In this document: positions 61,201-64,000 of the stretch, piece after piece
Position numbering within the stretch: the stretch's first letter is position 1
Layout of the letters: the number at the start of each line of letters is the position of its first letter
Origin: Todiramphus chloris collaris
Lineage: Eukaryota; Chordata; Aves; Coraciiformes; Alcedinidae
DNA: 64,000 nt
Assembly (NCBI GenBank): GCA_025345505.1
Contig: JANVCC010000049.1
Span: forward strand, 9,850,733 to 9,914,732
Reading direction: 5' to 3'
The notes under the pieces: model-generated
What the model saw: the letters and a program-made list of their open reading frames with translations, nothing else
Told to the model about the DNA's origin: nothing
The model's database searches: none
Position numbers and translations under genes: made by a program

Positions 61201-63970
61201 GTAAAAAAAGGCTCTGAGCCATTGCTCTCTCAAGCTTGTTACCTCAGAAAGCTGTCACCACAGAAATTCAAAGGTTGTTGTGGTTTGTTTTCCTAAATAT
61301 GGTGGCACAGCTTGGTCCAATGAAATTATCATCCTAATCTCCCCAAAGAAGTGGCCAGGGACACAACATGTCTTTTATGCATGGTCCTTTCGCCTTGTGC
61401 ATTAACCAGGTGCATATTTGATAGCAAAAGTGACAAAACCTAATTAATTTTAGGGGCATGTGAAGGACATTTTTAATTTAATGGCAATATTATACACATG
61501 AGTCTGTTTAGCTAACTTAATGAAAAATTCCATAAATTAACACACATACATGGCAACATACATGATAGCATCCCACAGAATGGATGTGTTTTCATCAGAT
61601 TCATCTCCATAATCATCTTATTTGTATTAGCTGTTTCAAAACTATTATGAAATAATTTAAAACTCCCAAAACATAATCAAACGATTTGCAGAGCCTGGAG
61701 GTGATGTTCAGAAACACCAAGCCATGCGAGATAGCTACTGGTGGTCGCATGTAATTTCTTGACATTTGTTCTCTGTTTTATTTCTCAGTCTGTGTCAACC
61801 CAAATGGAGACCACTTTAACAATTTCCAGAACAAATCAAAGTCACATTTCATGTGTTCGTGTCAGGGGGAGAACAAATATTTTCTGTGCTGACCAGGGCT
61901 TTTGGAGTGAATGGACGCAGGAGTGTTTCTCTGGTATGGAAACCAAAGTAACCACCATTTCTTGTACATCCTTTATCAAGCCTTTTTGCTACCAAGCACT
62001 GATGGCTGCCATGGGCATCTACTGGTGTTCAGCACTGGAGGTGGGAGCCTGGTTTCGTTACACCCTGAGTCTGCTCCAGCACTGCCATTCCTACAACTTT
62101 GTATCTTCAGTGCATTTAGCAGGAAACCCCCAAAATACTAAAGTTTCTGCACCAGCACATTTCCCTGCTGCATAGGGACAGCTGTGATGGAGTCATGACT
62201 GCTTTGCAAGATAGGGCACATGATAGTCAGAGATTCCTGGTGACTACTTTGCAAGAGATGGCACATGGTACACAGAGTCTCTCTGCAGGGCATCCTCCTG
62301 GCTTCCCCACACCACGGATCAGTTCCTTTACATCCCATAGTCTCTACAGGGCTGTCCCTGTGTGCACTGGCTCTGCTGCAAGATGCAGAAGTCTGGGAAG
62401 AAGAACACAGTGGTGGCTACATACATATGCAGGATATACATTACCCTGAAGGAGTATGTTGCCCTATACAGTAACATACCTGGCATGTATCTGCAATAAA
62501 TAAGCAAATATACGTAGGGTAACAAACCTGGACACACTGAGTTTGCATCTGAGCCCAAGCTTTCTAAGAGGTGATATGACCTGTTCTGGAAGCTACTGTT
62601 TTCTTATTTGTTGTCATTTATCTTTGCAGTGTCCAGAAAAGAGGACAAGCAGCTATTTATCCTCATTCCAGTTATTCTGAGTTTGTCAAGTAGCCTCATA
62701 ATATTTACGTTGATTGGCCAGTGCAAGAAAAGGTAAGTGTCAAGGCAGCCTGTCTATGCAATGTGCTTTTATGCAAGTGTCTCCGACTACAGTTATAAAT
62801 GAAACAACAAATTAAATACGAAGAGACAAACATTATGATCTAAGATTGGACACCAAACAATGTTTATTTTCAGGAAACAACCTTGTAAGTGTGTCTGTTT
62901 CTGATATAAAATGTCACAAAACAAACCATAAACTCACATCAGAGACCCAAATCCTTCTCATACGATGCTACGATGATGTTAAATGCAGCACAGCTGCTTG
63001 CATGCACAGCAGCTTAAATAATGTCATTATCTTGCCCCAAACCACTCAAACAGCAGAGATTTGTACTGGTTGTGTTAAAGTGCCATTTTTATGGGCTCTG
63101 GTTGTGTTAAAGTGCCATTTTTATGGGCTAAGACCTTATTCTCTTTCTGCTCGTGTGCCAGTTCTTTGCATTCTATGTCAATGATGGCATGTGGGGAAAG
63201 CAGACACAGTGGATGAATTTACCCATATCCAAGTTATTGGTACTGCTGACATCTTCATGTCTGAAGGATGACTTAGAGACAACTGATCCTCTGGTACTGA
63301 TAACTGTTATCTTTTCCTTATGGCCACAGATGGAAGCAAGTGGGTAGCTTTTCGAATATGCCTTTTAAGGCATCAGTAAACTAGCTGTAGAAATGTTTTA
63401 CTGTCCTTAGAGATGAACTATATGCTTGGAGCCCAAGACTTACTCTTTCATCTTTGTTTCATATCCACCTTTAAAATGTTTTGATTTATGAAATTCAAAC
63501 AAAGTGTGGATGGTAGCAAGGAAACTATGGAAAGTAAATGTTTCCTGCATTGCCACTGGCATGTGGCAATGATATGTGATGGGGATGCTGTAGCATGTCC
63601 CGAGCTGTCTCTCAGTGTTGGGAATAACACTGTGCCCATTTCAGATCCCCAACAGGAAAGCCATTACATGCAACAGCGGGATGCTAACTCTGCTTGCAAC
63701 TGCTGTACTACTTGTGTTTGATGGATTACTCTTAGAACATCACACCAAGGACAGCTGAGAAGCCCTGAGCTTTCTATAGCCCGCTTGGGCCTTCCCTACC
63801 TGCTGCCATTTGAAAACCTGGTTGTTGCAATTCAAGTCCACAGTGGGTTCAGAAAATCATTGGAGGAGTCTTAAACTGAATCTAGAGTAAACTGTTTCTG
63901 ATAACAGGACAAGGGAGGAAGAGGAGGCAGTGAAAACTGCTGTGAATAAAAATAACATGTTGATCTGTAG
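55203..63970 (+). CDS. IL13RA2: IL13RA2, interleukin-13 receptor alpha-2
   Basis: Coding exons are 55224-55278, 55645-55796, 58177-58330, 58799-58919, 59500-59684, 60795-60952, 61789-61933, 62630-62732 and probably 63330-63384. All junctions are GT-AG and phases join exactly, giving about 375 residues against 380 in human. Order in the protein: signal peptide (1 to about 19), three fibronectin-III-like domains, a cytokine-receptor WSXWS-type box at 314-318 (WSEWT), one membrane segment (about 332-353) and a tail of about 22 residues without signalling motifs. The best matches to human are APPQDLQITDPG, WYEGLGHAEQCDDYI and EYKDLSICVNGS. The protein binds IL-13 with high affinity at the cell surface and acts mainly as a decoy that limits IL-4R/IL-13RA1 signalling (known in mammals; inferred here). 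IL13RA1 is excluded by these matches and by the LRCH2 neighbour. Confidence 0.96.
55645..55796 (+). CDS. IL13RA2: IL13RA2 exon 2 (D1 domain)
   Basis: Acceptor ttttcaatttag, donor aag|gtaaga; phase 1 in, 0 out. It encodes VAPPQDLQITDPGLLGSLDI and continues EWKPPPNMETFNECTVKYRI, ending EFRNTGDREWK. Human has PPQDFEIVDPGYLGYLYLQW and ECTVEYELKYRNIGSETWK, an unmistakable match. Confidence 0.97.
55797..58176. other. IL13RA2 intron 2
   Basis: About 2.4 kb with no exon apart from the flanking ones. It includes an 18-bp near-duplication (aggcacagtacagg) at about 56314-56346 and the large polypurine tract. Confidence 0.6.
57389..57706 (+). repeat. 318-nt uninterrupted polypurine tract
   Basis: Every base from 57389 to 57706 on the + strand is A or G. 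It is built of (AAAAG)n from about 57397 to 57529, a mixed link, then (GAGGA)n from about 57560 to 57666 and an irregular GA-rich tail. It lies in IL13RA2 intron 2. Long open frames across it on both strands are artefacts of the repeat. Confidence 0.97.
58177..58330 (+). CDS. IL13RA2: IL13RA2 exon 3
   Basis: Acceptor tctttcaaccag, donor CAAG|gttaga; phase 0 in, 1 out. It encodes VIFTRKLKFRVGIDLSRTAE then VKVQTLLKGRCTNDVEVQSD and WIYSTFQIPLQ. It aligns with human TIITKNLHYKDGFDLN and LLPWQCTNGSEVQSSW. A second AG at 58191-58192 would give a frame with an early stop, so the upstream acceptor is used here. Confidence 0.93.
58799..58919 (+). CDS. IL13RA2: IL13RA2 exon 4
   Basis: Acceptor catttcacag, donor ACTG|gtatgt; phase 1 in, 2 out. 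It encodes GKLESEVQNFHCIYHDWEYL then KCTWQPGLLAPHGVHYGLYY. The cysteine/tryptophan pattern C-x-Y-x-x-W and C-x-W-x-P matches human DCVYYNWQYLLCSWKPG. Confidence 0.96.
59500..59684 (+). CDS. IL13RA2: IL13RA2 exon 5
   Basis: Acceptor acatcactag, donor CTAG|gtaaca; phase 2 in, 1 out. It encodes WYEGLGHAEQCDDYIQDHGI, then NIGCMLQNLSQAEYKDLSIC and VNGSAAAILLRPLYVTLRLH. Human WYEGLDHALQCVDYI and SDYKDFYICVNGSS align closely. An N-linked glycosylation site (NGS) is retained. Confidence 0.97.
59685..60794. other. IL13RA2 intron 5
   Basis: No exon, RNA gene or repeat recognised; it ends in a C-rich/pyrimidine tract before the exon 6 acceptor. Confidence 0.6.
60795..60952 (+). CDS. IL13RA2: IL13RA2 exon 6 (D3 domain, first half)
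   Basis: Acceptor ccccttgcag, donor ACA|gtaaga; phase 1 in, 0 out. It encodes AKPSPPKQLVVSMSASEELH, then MAWSPPGGETPPHCLEYEVQ and LAEDHGEPEVAWT. It matches the human segment from VKPLPPVYLTF through CFDYEIEI. Confidence 0.93.
60953..61788. other. IL13RA2 intron 6
   Basis: Ordinary intronic sequence, no feature recognised. Confidence 0.6.
61789..61933 (+). CDS. IL13RA2: IL13RA2 exon 7 with WSXWS-type box
   Basis: Acceptor ttatttctcag, donor TCTG|gtatgg; phase 0 in, 1 out. It encodes a strand region ISCVRVRGRTNIFCADQGF followed by WSEWTQECFS. Human has LCFVVRSKVNIYCSDDGIWS and EWSDKQCW. The last position of the cytokine-receptor box is Thr rather than Ser. Confidence 0.96.
61934..62629. other. 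IL13RA2 intron 7
   Basis: Ordinary intronic sequence. The open frame running on from exon 7 is read-through beyond its donor. Confidence 0.6.
62630..62732 (+). CDS. IL13RA2: IL13RA2 exon 8, transmembrane segment
   Basis: Acceptor atctttgcag, donor AAAG|gtaagt; phase 1 in, 2 out. It encodes VSRKEDKQ, then a hydrophobic stretch LFILIPVILSLSSSLIIFTL, then IGQCKK as the start of the cytoplasmic stop-transfer sequence. This matches the human layout of a membrane segment followed by a basic RK. Confidence 0.93.
63067..63130 (+). repeat. 32-bp exact tandem duplication
   Basis: Two adjacent copies of a 32-nt unit beginning tggttgtgttaaagtgccat (63067-63098 and 63099-63130), identical except for at most the last base, lie in the last intron of IL13RA2. 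Confidence 0.93.
63330..63384 (+). CDS. IL13RA2: IL13RA2 probable terminal coding exon
   Basis: After a pyrimidine-rich acceptor (cttttccttatggccacag) the frame reads R then WKQVGSFSNMPFKASVN and stops at TAG (63382-63384). The tail is then close to the human length, but the sequence is not similar to human YPKMIPEFFCDT. A competing acceptor at 63645 would give a different short tail, so this exon is a best guess. Confidence 0.6.
63385..63970 (+). other. IL13RA2: IL13RA2 3' UTR
   Basis: Sequence from the probable stop codon to shortly after the poly(A) signal. It includes the alternative acceptor at 63645. No repeat is seen in it. Confidence 0.6.
63945..63950 (+). terminator. IL13RA2: poly(A) signal of IL13RA2
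   Basis: A canonical AATAAA is followed about 20 nt later by a GT/T-rich downstream element (gtagttttgtttgttttgtt). This is the arrangement expected for a cleavage site around 63965. Confidence 0.75.
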
Positions 63971-64000
63971 TTTTGTTTGTTTTGTTGTTTGCTTTTTTTT

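Noticed and set aside
1-64000. tRNA, rRNA, CRISPR arrays, bacterial operons or riboswitches
   Set aside because: None seen; the window is vertebrate nuclear DNA and no cloverleaf with A/B boxes or other RNA gene was recognised by eye.

Overview
The window is vertebrate nuclear DNA and almost certainly from a bird. It is AT-rich, with short exons in long introns and GT-AG splice sites. It carries several chicken-repeat-1 (CR1) LINE copies, including the avian-type 3' end with its short terminal repeats, plus a class II (ERVK-like) LTR element of a kind familiar in bird genomes. There are no bacterial features, operons or CRISPR arrays.

Two host genes can be read with confidence, both on the + strand. 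The first is the 3' part of LRCH2 (leucine-rich repeats and calponin homology domain containing 2). Eleven exons between 4790 and 17004 encode the last ~279 residues, including the complete C-terminal calponin-homology domain. The leucine-rich repeats and the acidic middle of the protein must lie upstream of the window. The second is IL13RA2, the IL-13 decoy receptor: eight firm exons from 55203 to 62732 plus a probable terminal exon at 63330-63384 and a convincing poly(A) site near 63945. They give a type I membrane protein of about 375 residues (human is 380). LRCH2 followed by IL13RA2 in the same orientation is the order known from human Xq23, so this is the avian counterpart of a conserved X-chromosome segment (from general knowledge, chicken chromosome 4 / passerine 4A).

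Layout: 1-4789 is an LRCH2 intron with an antisense CR1 fragment (about 50-595), a candidate extra exon (1910-1987) and a CR1 3' end (4182-4357). 4790-17004 holds the LRCH2 exons, with a second candidate cassette exon at 11272-11367. 17005-25971 is LRCH2 3' UTR and downstream DNA, with a 19-bp minisatellite broken by an assembly gap, a G-run and an old CR1 end. 25977-34162 is the ERVK-like element, with two ~0.8 kb LTRs and a 5-bp CTTAC target duplication; it is broken in many places, has no recognisable envelope region, and its RNase H region is interrupted by a younger antisense CR1 (30960-31852). 34168-35729 shows nothing. 35730-37432 is a sense CR1 with a recognisable endonuclease domain. 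37433-55202 is a long intergenic stretch with no supportable gene. 55203-63970 is IL13RA2, whose intron 2 contains an uninterrupted 318-nt polypurine tract.

The two genes are not known to act in one pathway; their adjacency is synteny. I did not find a convincing undescribed biological system. The observations most worth checking are the two phase-compatible candidate LRCH2 exons, the polypurine tract, the nested CR1-in-ERV insertion, and the divergent tail and WSEWT motif of the receptor.
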